64,000 nucleotides of DNA from assembly GCA_963793825.1 (NCBI GenBank), contig CAWCBE010000012.1, positions 62,001 through 126,000 of the forward strand, read 5' to 3'. Position numbers and translations under genes: made by a program. Under the pieces are notes generated by a model that saw nothing but the letters and a program-made list of their open reading frames with translations, was not told the origin of the DNA and made no database searches. Each line of letters begins with the position of its first letter. Position 1 is the stretch's first letter. Source of the stretch: RYN-230 sp963793825. Lineage in GTDB: Bacteria; Actinomycetota; Actinomycetes; Streptosporangiales; Streptosporangiaceae. Shown one piece after another: positions 8,096 through 16,918 of this stretch.

Positions 8096-9418
8096 CTAGC
8101 CGATCGCGTGGGCGAACGGCGCGGCGTCGTCGTACGGCCCGACCACGGCCAGCACCGGCGGCCGGGTCAGCACCTCGGCGGCCACGGCCCGGACATCGTC
8201 GTGGCTGACCGCCTCGATGGAGGCCAGGATCTCGTCCACCGGCTCCAGCCGCGGGTACACCAGCTCCGACTTGCCCAGCCTGCTCATCCGCGACGAGGGG
8301 TCCTCCAGGCCCAGCACCATCGACCCGCGCAGCTGGCCCTTGCCCCGGTCCAGCTCGGCGTCGCTGAGCCCGCCGGACACCACCTTGGCCACCTCCTCGC
8401 GGCAGATGGCCAGCACCTCGTCGGCCTTGGACGGCAGGCAGCCGACGTAGATGCCCCACATCCCGGTGTCCGCGTACTGCGAGGTGAAGCTGTACACCGA
8501 GTAGGCCAGGCCGCGATTTTCCCGGACCTCCTGGAACAGCCGCGACGACATGCCGCCGCCGAGCGCCGCGTTGAGCACGCCGAGCGCGAACCGGCGCTCG
8601 TCGGTGCGGCGCAGTCCCTCGCAGCCCAGCACCAGGTTGGCCTGCTCGATGCTGCGGGACACCAGGCGCACGCCGCGGCCGGCGGCGCTGGCTGCCTCCC
8701 CGGGGCCGGCCAGCCGGGGCAGGGCCGGCGCCCGGCCGCCGTGCAGCGCGGCACCGAAGGCCCGGCGCACGTGCTCGGTCACCATCTCGTGGTCGAGGCT
8801 GCCCGCCGCGGCCACGACCAGGTTGCCCGGGGTGTACCGGGCCCGGTAGTGCTCGGCGATCTGCTCCTGGGTGATCCCGTTGATCGACGCGGTCGTGCCC
8901 AGGATGGGCCGGCCGAGCGGCGTGTCACCGAACAGCTGCTCGGTGAAGGCCTCGTGCACGGTGTCCGACGGGTCGTCGTCGTTCATCGCGATCTCTTCGA
9001 GGATGACCCCGCGCTCGGCGTCCACGTCTTTCGGCTCGATCAGCGAGCTGGTCACCATGTCCGACAGCACATCGATGGCGAGCGGCAGGTCGGCGTCGAG
9101 CACCCGGGCGTAGTAGCAGGTGTACTCCTTGCCGGTGAACGCGTTCAGCTCGCCGCCCACCGCGTCCATGGCCGCCGAGATCTCCATGGCCGTCCGGGAC
9201 GACGTGCCCTTGAAGAGCAGGTGCTCCAGGTAGTGGGTGGCCCCGGCGTGGGTGGGGCCCTCGTCCCGCGACCCCACCCCCGCCCAGATGCCGAACGCCG
9301 CGGACCGGACGGCGGGCAGGGCCTCCGTGATGACCCGGAGGCCGCCGGGCAGCACGCTGTACCGTACCGCCCCGCCGCCGCTGCCCAGATGCTCGGTATG
9401 CGGTGCGACTGTGCTCAC
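8096..9418 (-). CDS. M16 zinc metallopeptidase (PepR-like)
   Basis: 440 aa. The inverted zinc motif HYLEH (residues 62–66) and the downstream glutamate in RGVILEEIAM (about 139) define the active peptidase half; the C-terminal half carries the family's RLFQEVRENRGLAYSVYSF segment. Single-chain M16 enzymes of about 420–450 aa act as soluble processing peptidases. The ATG at 9418 overlaps the pnp stop by 4 bp (ATGA), so translation is coupled to pnp. This pairing is conserved in actinobacteria (for example gpsI–pepR in Mycobacterium). The exact substrate is not known. Confidence 0.92.
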   Translation of the reverse strand: MSTVAPHTEHLGSGGGAVRYSVLPGGLRVITEALPAVRSAAFGIWAGVGSRDEGPTHAGATHYLEHLLFKGTSSRTAMEISAAMDAVGGELNAFTGKEYTCYYARVLDADLPLAIDVLSDMVTSSLIEPKDVDAERGVILEEIAMNDDDPSDTVHEAFTEQLFGDTPLGRPILGTTASINGITQEQIAEHYRARYTPGNLVVAAAGSLDHEMVTEHVRRAFGAALHGGRAPALPRLAGPGEAASAAGRGVRLVSRSIEQANLVLGCEGLRRTDERRFALGVLNAALGGGMSSRLFQEVRENRGLAYSVYSFTSQYADTGMWGIYVGCLPSKADEVLAICREEVAKVVSGGLSDAELDRGKGQLRGSMVLGLEDPSSRMSRLGKSELVYPRLEPVDEILASIEAVSHDDVRAVAAEVLTRPPVLAVVGPYDDAAPFAHAIG

Positions 9419-11733
9419 GAGTCGCGGTGCCTGCGCTCGCGGTGCCGGGTGCGGTGGGTGTCGCCGCCCTGGCCCGCGCCGGACCGCTCGCGGGGCGGCC
9501 CGTCACCATCGTCGTCACCCGCCGGGGCGCCACCATTCGCGGCCGCCGCGGCTTCCCGCTCCACTACCTCGACCGGGACCAGCGACAGCTTGCCGCGGTC
9601 GTCGATCTCCCGGATCTCCACCTGGATCTTGTCGCCGACCTTCACGACGTCATCCACGTTGTCGATCCGCGCCCCGCCGTGCAGCTTGCGCAGCTGGGTG
9701 ATGTGCAGCAGGCCGTCCTTGCCGGGCAGCAGCGAGATGAACGCGCCGAACGTGGTCGTCTTCACCACGGTGCCCAGGAAGCGCTCCCCCACCTCCGGCA
9801 TGTGCGGATTGGCGATCGCGTTGATCGTGGTCCGCGCGGCCTCGGCGGACGGCCCGTCGGTGGCCCCGATGTAGATCGTGCCATCGTCCTCGATGGTGAT
9901 CTCCGCGCCGGTGTCGTCCTGGATCGAATTGATCATCTTGCCCTTGGGGCCGATGACCTCGCCGATCTTGTCCACCGGCACCTTGATGGTGATGATCCGC
10001 GGCGCGAACGGGCTCATCTCGGCCGGCTCGTCGATCGCCTCGCGCATGACCTCCAGGATGGTCAGCCGGGCCCCGCGCGCCTGGCGCAGCGCCGCACCGA
10101 GCACGGCGGCCGGGATCCCGTCCAGCTTGGTGTCCAGCTGGAGCGCGGTGATGATGTCCTTGGTCCCGGCCACCTTGAAGTCCATGTCACCGAACGCGTC
10201 CTCGGCACCGAGGATGTCGGTGAGCGTGACGTACTGGCCGCCCTCGTGGATCAGGCCCATCGCGATGCCGGAGACCATGTCCCGGAGCGGCACGCCCGCG
10301 CTGAGCAGGGACATAGTGGAGGCGCAGACCGAGCCCATCGAGGTGGACCCGTTGGAGCCGACCGCCTCGGATACCTGGCGGATCGCGTACGGGAACTCTT
10401 CCCGGCTGGGCAGCACCGGCAGCACGGCCCGCTCGGCGAGTGCGCCGTGGCCGATCTCGCGGCGCTTGGGCGAGCCGACCCGGCCGGTCTCCCCGGTGGA
10501 GTACGGCGGCATGTTGTAGTTGTGCATGTAGCGCTTGGTGCGCTCGGGGTTGAGCGTGTCCAGCATCTGCTCCATGCGGAGCATGTTCAGCGTGGTGACG
10601 CCCAGGATCTGGGTTTCCCCGCGCTCGAACAGGGCCGAGCCGTGCACCCGGGGCAGCACGTGCGCCTCGGCCGACAGCCGCCGGATGTCCGTGAGGCCAC
10701 GGCCGTCGATCCGCACCCCGTCCCGGATGATCCGCTCCCGGACCAGCTTCTTGGTCAGCGCCCGGAAGGCGGCGCTGATCTCCTTCTCGCGGCCGTCGAA
10801 CTGGCCGGCCAGCTTCTCGATGGCGATCGCCTTGACCCGGTCGGTCTCGGTCTCCCGCTCCTGCTTGCCCGCGATGGTGAGCACCCGGGCCAGGTCACCG
10901 GAGACCGCCTCGGCCACGGCGTCGTAGACATCCGGCTGGTAGTCCGCGAACACCGGGAACTCCACCCGCGGCTTGGCGGCCTGGTCAGCGAGCCGCTGCT
11001 GTGCCTCGCACAGCAGCTTGAGGAAGGGCTTGGCCGCCTCCAGGCCCTCCGGCACGGTGTCCTCGGTGGGCGCGACCGCACCGCTGGACGGGTCGGCCAG
11101 CAGGCCGATGGTGCCCGTGGTGGACTCGGCCTCGACCATCATGATCGCGACGTCACCATCCGGCAGGACCCGCCCGGCCACCACCATGTCGAAGGTGGCC
11201 TCGGCGAGCTGCTCGTGGGTCGGGAACGCCACCCACTGGCCCTTGATCAGGGCGACCCGCACGCCGCCGATCGGCCCGGAGAAGGGCAGCCCGGACAGCA
11301 GGGTGGACAGCGAGGCCGCGTTGATCGCGACCACGTCGTACAGGTGCTCGGGGTTGAGCGACAGGATGGTCTCGACGATCTGGACCTCGTTGCGCAGGCC
11401 CTTGACGAACGAGGGCCGCAGCGGCCGGTCGATCAGCCGGCAGGTGAGGATGGCGTCCTCAGAGGGACGGCCTTCCCGGCGGAAGAACGAGCCGGGAATC
11501 CGGCCCAGCGCATACATCCGCTCCTCGACATCCACGGTGAGCGGGAAGAAGTCCAGCCCTTCCTTGGGGTGCTTGCCCGCGGTGGTGGCGGACAGGATGA
11601 CGGTGTCCTCATCCAGGTACGCCACGGCCGAGCCAGCGGCCAGCCGGGCGAGCCGGCCGGTTTCGAACTTGATGGTATGGGTTCCGAAGGAGCCGTTATC
11701 GATAACGGCCTCGGTGGTGTACACACCCTCCAC
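9415..11733 (-). CDS. pnp: Polyribonucleotide nucleotidyltransferase (PNPase)
   Basis: 772 aa from a GTG at 11733 with a near-perfect AAGGAGGT site 7 bp upstream. It degrades RNA 3' to 5' by phosphorolysis and can synthesise heteropolymeric tails. The domains run RNase PH-like 1 (about 10–150), the helical linker, RNase PH-like 2 (about 340–550, with FERGETQ and GSVCASTMSLLSAG), KH (about 580–645, GEVIGPKGKMIN) and S1 (about 650–720, TFGAFISLLPGKDGLLH). The C-terminal tail is acidic, then Arg/His-rich. It lies downstream of rpsO, the classical rpsO–pnp order. Confidence 0.97.
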   Translation of the reverse strand: MEGVYTTEAVIDNGSFGTHTIKFETGRLARLAAGSAVAYLDEDTVILSATTAGKHPKEGLDFFPLTVDVEERMYALGRIPGSFFRREGRPSEDAILTCRLIDRPLRPSFVKGLRNEVQIVETILSLNPEHLYDVVAINAASLSTLLSGLPFSGPIGGVRVALIKGQWVAFPTHEQLAEATFDMVVAGRVLPDGDVAIMMVEAESTTGTIGLLADPSSGAVAPTEDTVPEGLEAAKPFLKLLCEAQQRLADQAAKPRVEFPVFADYQPDVYDAVAEAVSGDLARVLTIAGKQERETETDRVKAIAIEKLAGQFDGREKEISAAFRALTKKLVRERIIRDGVRIDGRGLTDIRRLSAEAHVLPRVHGSALFERGETQILGVTTLNMLRMEQMLDTLNPERTKRYMHNYNMPPYSTGETGRVGSPKRREIGHGALAERAVLPVLPSREEFPYAIRQVSEAVGSNGSTSMGSVCASTMSLLSAGVPLRDMVSGIAMGLIHEGGQYVTLTDILGAEDAFGDMDFKVAGTKDIITALQLDTKLDGIPAAVLGAALRQARGARLTILEVMREAIDEPAEMSPFAPRIITIKVPVDKIGEVIGPKGKMINSIQDDTGAEITIEDDGTIYIGATDGPSAEAARTTINAIANPHMPEVGERFLGTVVKTTTFGAFISLLPGKDGLLHITQLRKLHGGARIDNVDDVVKVGDKIQVEIREIDDRGKLSLVPVEVVEREAAAAANGGAPAGDDDGDGPPRERSGAGQGGDTHRTRHRERRHRDS

Positions 11734-12015
11734 GGGTGAGACCTCCTTGACTGAGGTCCCGCATTGCCCGCCACCGGTGCCGCGCCGGCTGCGCCGGGGG
11801 TCCGGTGCTACCTGGTGGGTCGTCTCGCCCTGCCAGCTAGCCTGGGCCGCCTGGCCGAGCCAGCGGCCGGCCCGGTCTTCGATCGAAGTCCTCGGCCCGT
11901 GTGCCCGCCTGAGCGGTGCGCACGCGACCCGAGAACCACTACCGAGGACCGGTCCTGGCGCCGTGAGCGCCCCGGTATCGGGCCGCGGGATGGCTATTCT
12001 GGGTTGTCCCGGGTC

Positions 12016-12285
12016 CTACCTGCGCAGGCCCAGCTTGCTGATGAGCGCACGGTAGCGCTCGATGTCCGTGTTAGCCAGGTACTTCAGCAGGCGCCGACGG
12101 CGTCCTACCAGCAGCAGCAGGCCGCGACGGCTGTGGTGATCGTGCTTGTGCACCTTGAGGTGCTCGGTCAGGTCGTTGATCCGGCGGGTCAGCAGTGCGA
12201 CCTGGACTTCCGGCGAACCGGTGTCACCCTCATTGGTCGCGTTGTCCGCGATGATCTCCTTCTTGACGGTTGTGTCCAGCGGCAC
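12016..12285 (-). CDS. rpsO: 30S ribosomal protein S15
   Basis: 89 aa, the standard S15 length. The signature helices are present: EVQVALLTRRINDLTEHLKVHKHDHHSRRGLLLL contains the 16S rRNA-binding HKHDHHSRRGL, followed by VGRRRRLLKYL and the C-terminal IERYRALISKLGLRR. It binds the central domain of 16S rRNA early in small-subunit assembly. The 280-bp gap before pnp has no gene. Confidence 0.98.
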   Translation of the reverse strand: MPLDTTVKKEIIADNATNEGDTGSPEVQVALLTRRINDLTEHLKVHKHDHHSRRGLLLLVGRRRRLLKYLANTDIERYRALISKLGLRR

Positions 12286-12667
12286 GTGGCATCCCTGTCT
12301 TCATGTCATGTGATCGGGAGAGGGGCCAGCCCGGCCCGGCCATGCGGGTAGCGCTGGACGCCCCGGTCAGCCACCTGAGGGTGCAGCTGACCCTGGCCGG
12401 AACGCGCCGACCATCACCCAAAGATATCACGGTGACCGACAGGCCTTGGCGCAGCGCCGCCAGCACGGTGCGTGGCGCCGCCCGCCCCGCCGGGCCGCGG
12501 CGCCGGGCCGCCCCGCCGGCCGCCCCGCGGGACCGCCCCGCGGGCCGCGCCCGCGGCTCGCGGGTGCGGGCCAGCCCGCCTCCAGCGACGATCAAGGACG
12601 TTCCGCCTGACCTTGGTCCCTATGCGCGGCCGCCGCCCGGGACGACCCTGACAGTGGGTGTTCCTAC
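12286..12667. other. Intergenic leader region between rpsO and DUF779 gene
   Basis: 382 bp between divergent genes, without a coding signal. It must carry the rpsO promoter and leader (minus strand). The perfect 7-bp inverted repeat GGTCAGC (12365–12371) / GCTGACC (12386–12392), with a 14-base loop, would form a hairpin in that leader about 80 bp before the start codon. S15 controls its own leader in other bacteria through unrelated structures, so this hairpin is only a candidate. Confidence 0.35.
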
Positions 12668-13063
12668 ATGACTGGATTCAGGCAGTTCCACCGAGTCACC
12701 GCGACCCCGGCGGCGCGGCAGGCCATCGCTGGCCTGCGCGCCCGCGGGGGGCCGCTCATGTTCGTCCAGTCGGCCGGCGGGTGCGGTGGCAGCGCTCCCC
12801 TGTGCTTCCGCCGCGGCGAGTTCCTGCTCGGCGCGGCCGACGTGCTGCTGGGCGAGGTGGAGGGGTGCCCCTTCTACATCGACCGGCAACTGGACTCCGC
12901 CTGGGGCCGGCCCGGGCTGGTGCTGGACGTGGAGCCGGGCTTCGCGGGAGGTCTCTCCCTGCCGGCCGGGGCAGGTAAGCACTTCGTGGCCCGGGCGGTG
13001 CCCAGGCCGGGCTCCCGGAAGGGGGCTTCAGCGGCATCGCGGGGCGCAGGTCGGGCTAGCTGA
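12668..13063 (+). CDS. DUF779 domain protein
   Basis: 131 aa. The core (residues about 10–105) matches DUF779: GPLMFVQSAGGCGGSAPLCF, GEFLLGAADVLLGEVEGCPFYI and LVLDVEPG, ending SLPAGAGKHFVARA. Members are usually encoded beside an aldehyde dehydrogenase (AdhB/AldB type), but none is present here, so this copy is an orphan. The last 25 residues (RKGASAASRGAGRAS) are low-complexity and may reflect a frameshift. The conserved cysteines suggest metal binding, which is inference. Between its stop and 13200 the plus strand gives fragments such as FYWGCAGEVPLVLRLT that I cannot assign. Confidence 0.75.
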   Translation: MTGFRQFHRVTATPAARQAIAGLRARGGPLMFVQSAGGCGGSAPLCFRRGEFLLGAADVLLGEVEGCPFYIDRQLDSAWGRPGLVLDVEPGFAGGLSLPAGAGKHFVARAVPRPGSRKGASAASRGAGRAS

Positions 13064-13200
13064 GAAGTTCTACTGGGGCTGCGCCGGCGAGGTGCCGCTG
13101 GTGCTGAGGCTGACCAGGAAGAACCGACGTCCCGCCCGACGACGCGGCACTGTTCCCGGTGCATGCGATCCGCGACGACGCGGAGCCCGGGCCCTGGCGG

Positions 13201-13593
13201 TTACGCCGACCGCGGCGGCAGCCGCTCAAGTATCTCGTGGAGCAGCACCGTGTGCCGGTCCAGCGTCTGCGTGTGCCGGTCCAGCGTCTGCGTGTGCCGG
13301 TCCAGCGTCTGCGTGTGCCGGTCCAGCGTCTGCGTGTGCTGATTCTGGACGCCCTTGAGTCCGATGATCTCGTGGTAGATGAGAGTCATCATTTCCCGGG
13401 CGGACTCCGCCTGGCTCCTCGCGCTCACGGCCACTTCGGCCCAGCCGCGAGTCTCCGAGCGTAAGACGGCCACATCGTGTTCGAGGACGGCGACGCGCTC
13501 TTCGAGAGTCATGCCTGGAACCTTGGCCGCGGCCGCCGACATCCCGGAGCTTTCCGGGCGGGCTGCGCTCGCCCCGCCGGCCGGGACGCTCAC
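13201..13593 (-). CDS. Small coiled-coil protein with HTQTLDR heptads
   Basis: 130 aa from a GTG at 13593 that overlaps the ribF stop (GTGA), so it is translationally coupled to ribF; internal ATGs at about 13512 are alternatives. Residues about 29–60 (LEERVAVLEHDVAVLRSE) and 65–95 are helical with heptad hydrophobics, followed by four identical heptapeptides HTQTLDR and a fifth, degenerate one (HTVLLHE). The register gives Leu at one face, so a long trimeric or dimeric coiled coil is likely. There is no signal peptide or membrane segment. The family is not recognised; similar short coiled-coil proteins are common in actinomycetes. Confidence 0.65.
   Translation of the reverse strand: MSVPAGGASAARPESSGMSAAAAKVPGMTLEERVAVLEHDVAVLRSETRGWAEVAVSARSQAESAREMMTLIYHEIIGLKGVQNQHTQTLDRHTQTLDRHTQTLDRHTQTLDRHTVLLHEILERLPPRSA
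13250..13333. repeat. Four identical 21-bp tandem repeats
   Basis: Four exact 21-bp copies (starts 13250, 13271, 13292, 13313), each encoding HTQTLDR on the minus strand, followed by a partial degenerate copy. Identity at every third base shows recent expansion or homogenisation and predicts copy-number variation between strains. Confidence 0.95.
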
Positions 13594-14543
13594 CCGGTCC
13601 CCCCGACCTGCTCGCGCGCCTGGTCAACGTCCCGGTGCATCTGCTCGATCAGCGCTTCCGCCGAGTCGAAGCGGACCATGCCGCGCAGCCGGGTGGCGAA
13701 GTCCACGGCCATGTGCCGGCCGTACAGGTCGAGGTCGTCCCGGTCGAGCGCATACGCCTCCACGATGCGGTCCCGGCCGTTGAAGGTCGGGTTGCTGCCG
13801 ACCGAGACCGCGGCCGGCCAGCGCTCCTCCTCCCGGCCCTGGTCGTCCAGGTTGATCAGCCAGCCCGCGTACACGCCGTCGGCGGGAACGGCGGTGCGGG
13901 GAACCGTCTCCAGGTTGGCGGTGGGGAAGCCGAGGGCGCGGCCGCGCTGGTGACCGCGCACCACCACGCCCTCCACCCGGTGCGGACGACCCAGGTCGCG
14001 GGCGGCACCGGCCACGTCACCGGCGTTGAGCATGGACCTGATCTCGCTGGAGGAGATCGTGGTGCCGTGCTCGGCGAGCAGCGGCACGCCCTCGGCGCCG
14101 AAATCGTACTTCTCGCCCAGCTCGGCCAGCAGCGCGACGTTACCGGCCGCCCGGTGGCCGAACCTGAAGTTCTCCCCGATGACCACCCAGCGGGCGTGCA
14201 GCCGGTCGGCCAGCACCGCCCGGACGAACTCGTCCGGGCCGAGCCGGGAGAAGTCCAGGGTGAACGGCAGCACGCATACCGCGTCGGCGCCCTGCCCGGC
14301 CAGCAACTGCACCCGGCGCCGGACGGTGCACAGCAGCGGCGGGTGTGATCCGGGCCGGACCACCTCGGCGGGGTGCGGGTCGAACGTGATCACCACGGCC
14401 GGCAGGCCCAGCCGCGCCGCGGCCTCGGTGGCCCGGGCCACGATGCGCTGGTGCCCGCGGTGCACGCCGTCGAAGACGCCGACGGTCACCACTGAGGAGC
14501 CCCAGTCCCCCGGCACCTCGTCCAGGCCCTGCCAGCGCTGCAC
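13590..14543 (-). CDS. ribF: Bifunctional riboflavin kinase/FAD synthetase
   Basis: 317 aa. The N-terminal FAD synthetase (about 1–185) has the nucleotidyltransferase motifs GVFDGVHRGHQ (residues 22–32) and ISSSEIRS (about 163). The C-terminal riboflavin kinase (about 190–310) has GRALGFPTANL and NPTFNGRD. It converts riboflavin to FMN and then FAD using ATP. The length is typical of actinobacterial RibF, and the position between truB and rpsO is conserved. Its stop overlaps the start of the coiled-coil gene. Confidence 0.96.
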   Translation of the reverse strand: MQRWQGLDEVPGDWGSSVVTVGVFDGVHRGHQRIVARATEAAARLGLPAVVITFDPHPAEVVRPGSHPPLLCTVRRRVQLLAGQGADAVCVLPFTLDFSRLGPDEFVRAVLADRLHARWVVIGENFRFGHRAAGNVALLAELGEKYDFGAEGVPLLAEHGTTISSSEIRSMLNAGDVAGAARDLGRPHRVEGVVVRGHQRGRALGFPTANLETVPRTAVPADGVYAGWLINLDDQGREEERWPAAVSVGSNPTFNGRDRIVEAYALDRDDLDLYGRHMAVDFATRLRGMVRFDSAEALIEQMHRDVDQAREQVGGTG

Positions 14544-14595
14544 GGTGCTGCTCCTTCGTTCCTCGTCACCCGGTCCAGCGGCCCTCGCCGCTAGG

Positions 14596-15687
14596 TCAAG
14601 CCTGCCATGCCCGGGCCGCCGCCGGGCGCGGCGGCGAGCCTATGCGGCGCTCCTGGACCGCGGCGGCCAGGCCGGCCAGCACGTCGGCGGTGGTGTCGAT
14701 GTCCAAGCACGCGTCGGTGACGCTCTGCCCGTACACCAGGCCGGCCGGGTCGCCCGGCTCCTGCCGCCCGGCTTGCAGGAAGCTCTCCAGCATGACCCCG
14801 ATGATGCCCGGCTCGCCGCCGATCTGGGCGGCCAGCGCGTCCGCCACCGCGGGCTGGCGGCGGTGGTCCTTGCCGCTGTTCCCGTGGCTGGCGTCCACCA
14901 TCACCCGCCGGTCCAGCCCGGCCGCGTCGATGAGGTCCAGCGCGGCCGCGACGTGCTCGGCCTGGTAGTTCGGGCCGGGCCGGCCGCCGCGCAGGATCAC
15001 GTGGCAGTCGGGGTTGCCGGCCGTGGTGACCACCGCCGCGGCCCCGGCCCGGGTCACCCCGAAGAAGGTGTGTCCGGCGGCGGCCGCCCGGCATGCGTCC
15101 ACGGCCACCCCGATGTCCCCGTCGGTGCCGTTCTTGAACCCGACCGGCATGGACAGGCCGGAAGCGAGCTGCCGGTGGACCTGGCTCTCCGTGGTCCGGG
15201 CCCCGATCGCCCCCCAGGCGACGGTGTCCGCGATGTACTGCGGGGTGATCGGGTCCAGCCACTCGCAGCCCACCGGCAGGCCCAGGCCAGTCACGTCGAG
15301 CAGGAACCGGCGGGCCAGCCGCAGGCCCCGGTGCACGTCATGGGTGCCGTCCATGCCGGGGTCGTTGATCAGGCCCTTCCAGCCGGTGACGGTCCTCGGT
15401 TTCTCGAAATAGACCCGCATCACGATCAGCAGGTCATCAGCGAGTGAATCGCGCAGCACGGCGAGCCGGCGGGCGTAGTCCAGGCCAGCGGCTGGGTCGT
15501 GCACGGAGCATGGCCCGGCCACCACGAGCAGCCGGTCGTCGTCGCCGTCGAGCACCGCCCGGACCTCGGCCCGGGACCGCGCCACCTCATCTGCCGCCGC
15601 CGCGGCCAGCGGTAGCTCCTCCAGCAACGCCGCGGGCGAGAGCAACGGCTCATAGCCCAGGATGCGGGTATCGCTGGTATGCGGCAT
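14596..15687 (-). CDS. aroG: Type I 3-deoxy-D-arabino-heptulosonate-7-phosphate synthase
   Basis: 363 aa from the ATG at 15687, preceded by GGAGGAGG; the upstream open frame is not used. It condenses phosphoenolpyruvate and erythrose-4-phosphate in the first shikimate step. Type I (AroF/G/H) motifs are visible: VVAGPCSVHDP (about 55), MRVYFEKPRT, GWKGLINDP, GARTTESQVHR, PVGFKNGTDG and VMVDASHGNSGK. This is the class found in enteric bacteria and less common in actinobacteria, which mostly use type II; a type II gene is also present in this window. It interrupts the usual truB–ribF adjacency. Confidence 0.93.
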   Translation of the reverse strand: MPHTSDTRILGYEPLLSPAALLEELPLAAAAADEVARSRAEVRAVLDGDDDRLLVVAGPCSVHDPAAGLDYARRLAVLRDSLADDLLIVMRVYFEKPRTVTGWKGLINDPGMDGTHDVHRGLRLARRFLLDVTGLGLPVGCEWLDPITPQYIADTVAWGAIGARTTESQVHRQLASGLSMPVGFKNGTDGDIGVAVDACRAAAAGHTFFGVTRAGAAAVVTTAGNPDCHVILRGGRPGPNYQAEHVAAALDLIDAAGLDRRVMVDASHGNSGKDHRRQPAVADALAAQIGGEPGIIGVMLESFLQAGRQEPGDPAGLVYGQSVTDACLDIDTTADVLAGLAAAVQERRIGSPPRPAAARAWQA

Positions 15688-15916
15688 CAGGTGCCTCCTC
15701 CTGGCGGGCGCCGCCCGCGGCCGGCGGCCGCGGAATCCCTGCTGCCATTGTGCCGGACCATGGTCGGTGACCAGCCCGCGCGGAAGCGGCTGCCCTCCCG
15801 TGCCCCTCACTGAGGTTGTGCTCACCCCGCGGGGGCGGGCCGGGACCGGCGGGCGGATCCGGGAACCAGGACGGGATCAGCCACCGGGGACGCGGGGCCA
15901 GGCCCCGGGGACAAGG

Positions 15917-16894
15917 TCAGGAGACGAAGACGGCCAGCGGCCGGAGCTGGCCGGCCCGCTCCTCGACCAGCGCGATCAGGGTGCCGTCCGGGCCGAACGC
16001 CGCGACCGGGCCAGCCGGCTCAGCCCTGGCCGGTGCCCCCTCCGGAGGCTCACCCCCGGCCGGCATCCCCCCGGCCGGCCGACCCCCGGCCGGGAGCCGG
16101 CCGCCGTGTGAGAGCGCGCGCGCTTCGTCCGCGGTCAGCAGGCGGCTCGGGAACGCGGCCGCGGCGGCCTGCGCCAGCGGCAGCACGGGCAGCGCCGCCC
16201 GGCCGCCCGCCTCAGCGGCCGCGGCCAGGTCGTCGAGGCGGTGCGCGCCGGACAGGTCGTAGGGGCCCACCCGGGTGCGCCGCAGCGTGGTGAGGTGCCC
16301 GCCGACGCCGAGGGCGGCGCCCATGTCCCGGGCCAGCGCCCGGATGTAGGTACCGCTGGAGCAGCGCACCTCAGCGTCCACGTCGAGCAGGTCACCGGCG
16401 GGCCGCAGGTCGCCGACGGTGAACGACCAGATGGTCACCGGGCGCGGCTGGTGGACCGGCGGGGCGCCCTCGCGGGCCAGCTGATAAGACCGGCGGCCGC
16501 CCACTTTGATCGCGCTGACGGCGGGCGGCACCTGCTCGATCGGGCCGGTCAGCGCCGCAGCGGCGGCCCGCACCGCGGCGGGTGGCAGCCCGCTGGCCGG
16601 CGCTCCCCCGGTCACCGTGCCCTCGGCGTCGCCGGTGTCGGTGACCTGGCCCAGCCGGATCGTGGCCTGGTATTCCTTGTCGGTCAGGGTGAGATGGCCA
16701 AGCAGCCGGGTCGCCTTGTCCAGCCCGATCACGAGCACCCCGGTCGCCATCGGGTCGAGGGTCCCGGCGTGCCCGACCCGGCGGGTGCCGGCCAGGCGGC
16801 GGATGCGGGCCACCACGTCATGGGAGGTCATGCCGGCCGGCTTGTCCACGATGAGCAGGCCGCCTGGAGCGGCCCCCGGCTCTGCCGCGCTCAC
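15917..16894 (-). CDS. truB: tRNA pseudouridine(55) synthase
   Basis: 325 aa. The catalytic aspartate lies in GHAGTLDPMATGVL (about residue 47), preceded by LLIVDKPAGMTSHDVV; RSYQLAR and VRCSSGTYIRALARD complete the family motifs. It makes pseudouridine 55 in the T-loop of tRNAs. The C-terminal part carries an insertion of short Gly/Pro repeats (PAGGRPAGGMPAGGEPPEG, about 260–280) before a PUA-like end. It is followed upstream by nrnA and rbfA, as in most actinobacteria. Confidence 0.95.
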   Translation of the reverse strand: MSAAEPGAAPGGLLIVDKPAGMTSHDVVARIRRLAGTRRVGHAGTLDPMATGVLVIGLDKATRLLGHLTLTDKEYQATIRLGQVTDTGDAEGTVTGGAPASGLPPAAVRAAAAALTGPIEQVPPAVSAIKVGGRRSYQLAREGAPPVHQPRPVTIWSFTVGDLRPAGDLLDVDAEVRCSSGTYIRALARDMGAALGVGGHLTTLRRTRVGPYDLSGAHRLDDLAAAAEAGGRAALPVLPLAQAAAAAFPSRLLTADEARALSHGGRLPAGGRPAGGMPAGGEPPEGAPARAEPAGPVAAFGPDGTLIALVEERAGQLRPLAVFVS

Positions 16895-16918
16895 CGGCCG
16901 CTCTCCCGCGACACCGGC

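Noticed and set aside
9403..11739. Long open frame antisense to pnp
   Set aside because: Shadow of a canonical PNPase gene.
13064..13200. Gene fragment after DUF779 (FYWGCAGEVPLVLRLT, then DDAALFPVHAIRDDAEPG in another frame)
   Set aside because: Too short and split between frames; no family recognised, so no gene is called.
13250..13333. Possible CRISPR array
   Set aside because: Units are 21 bp, directly abutting, with no spacers, and lie in frame in a coding sequence.
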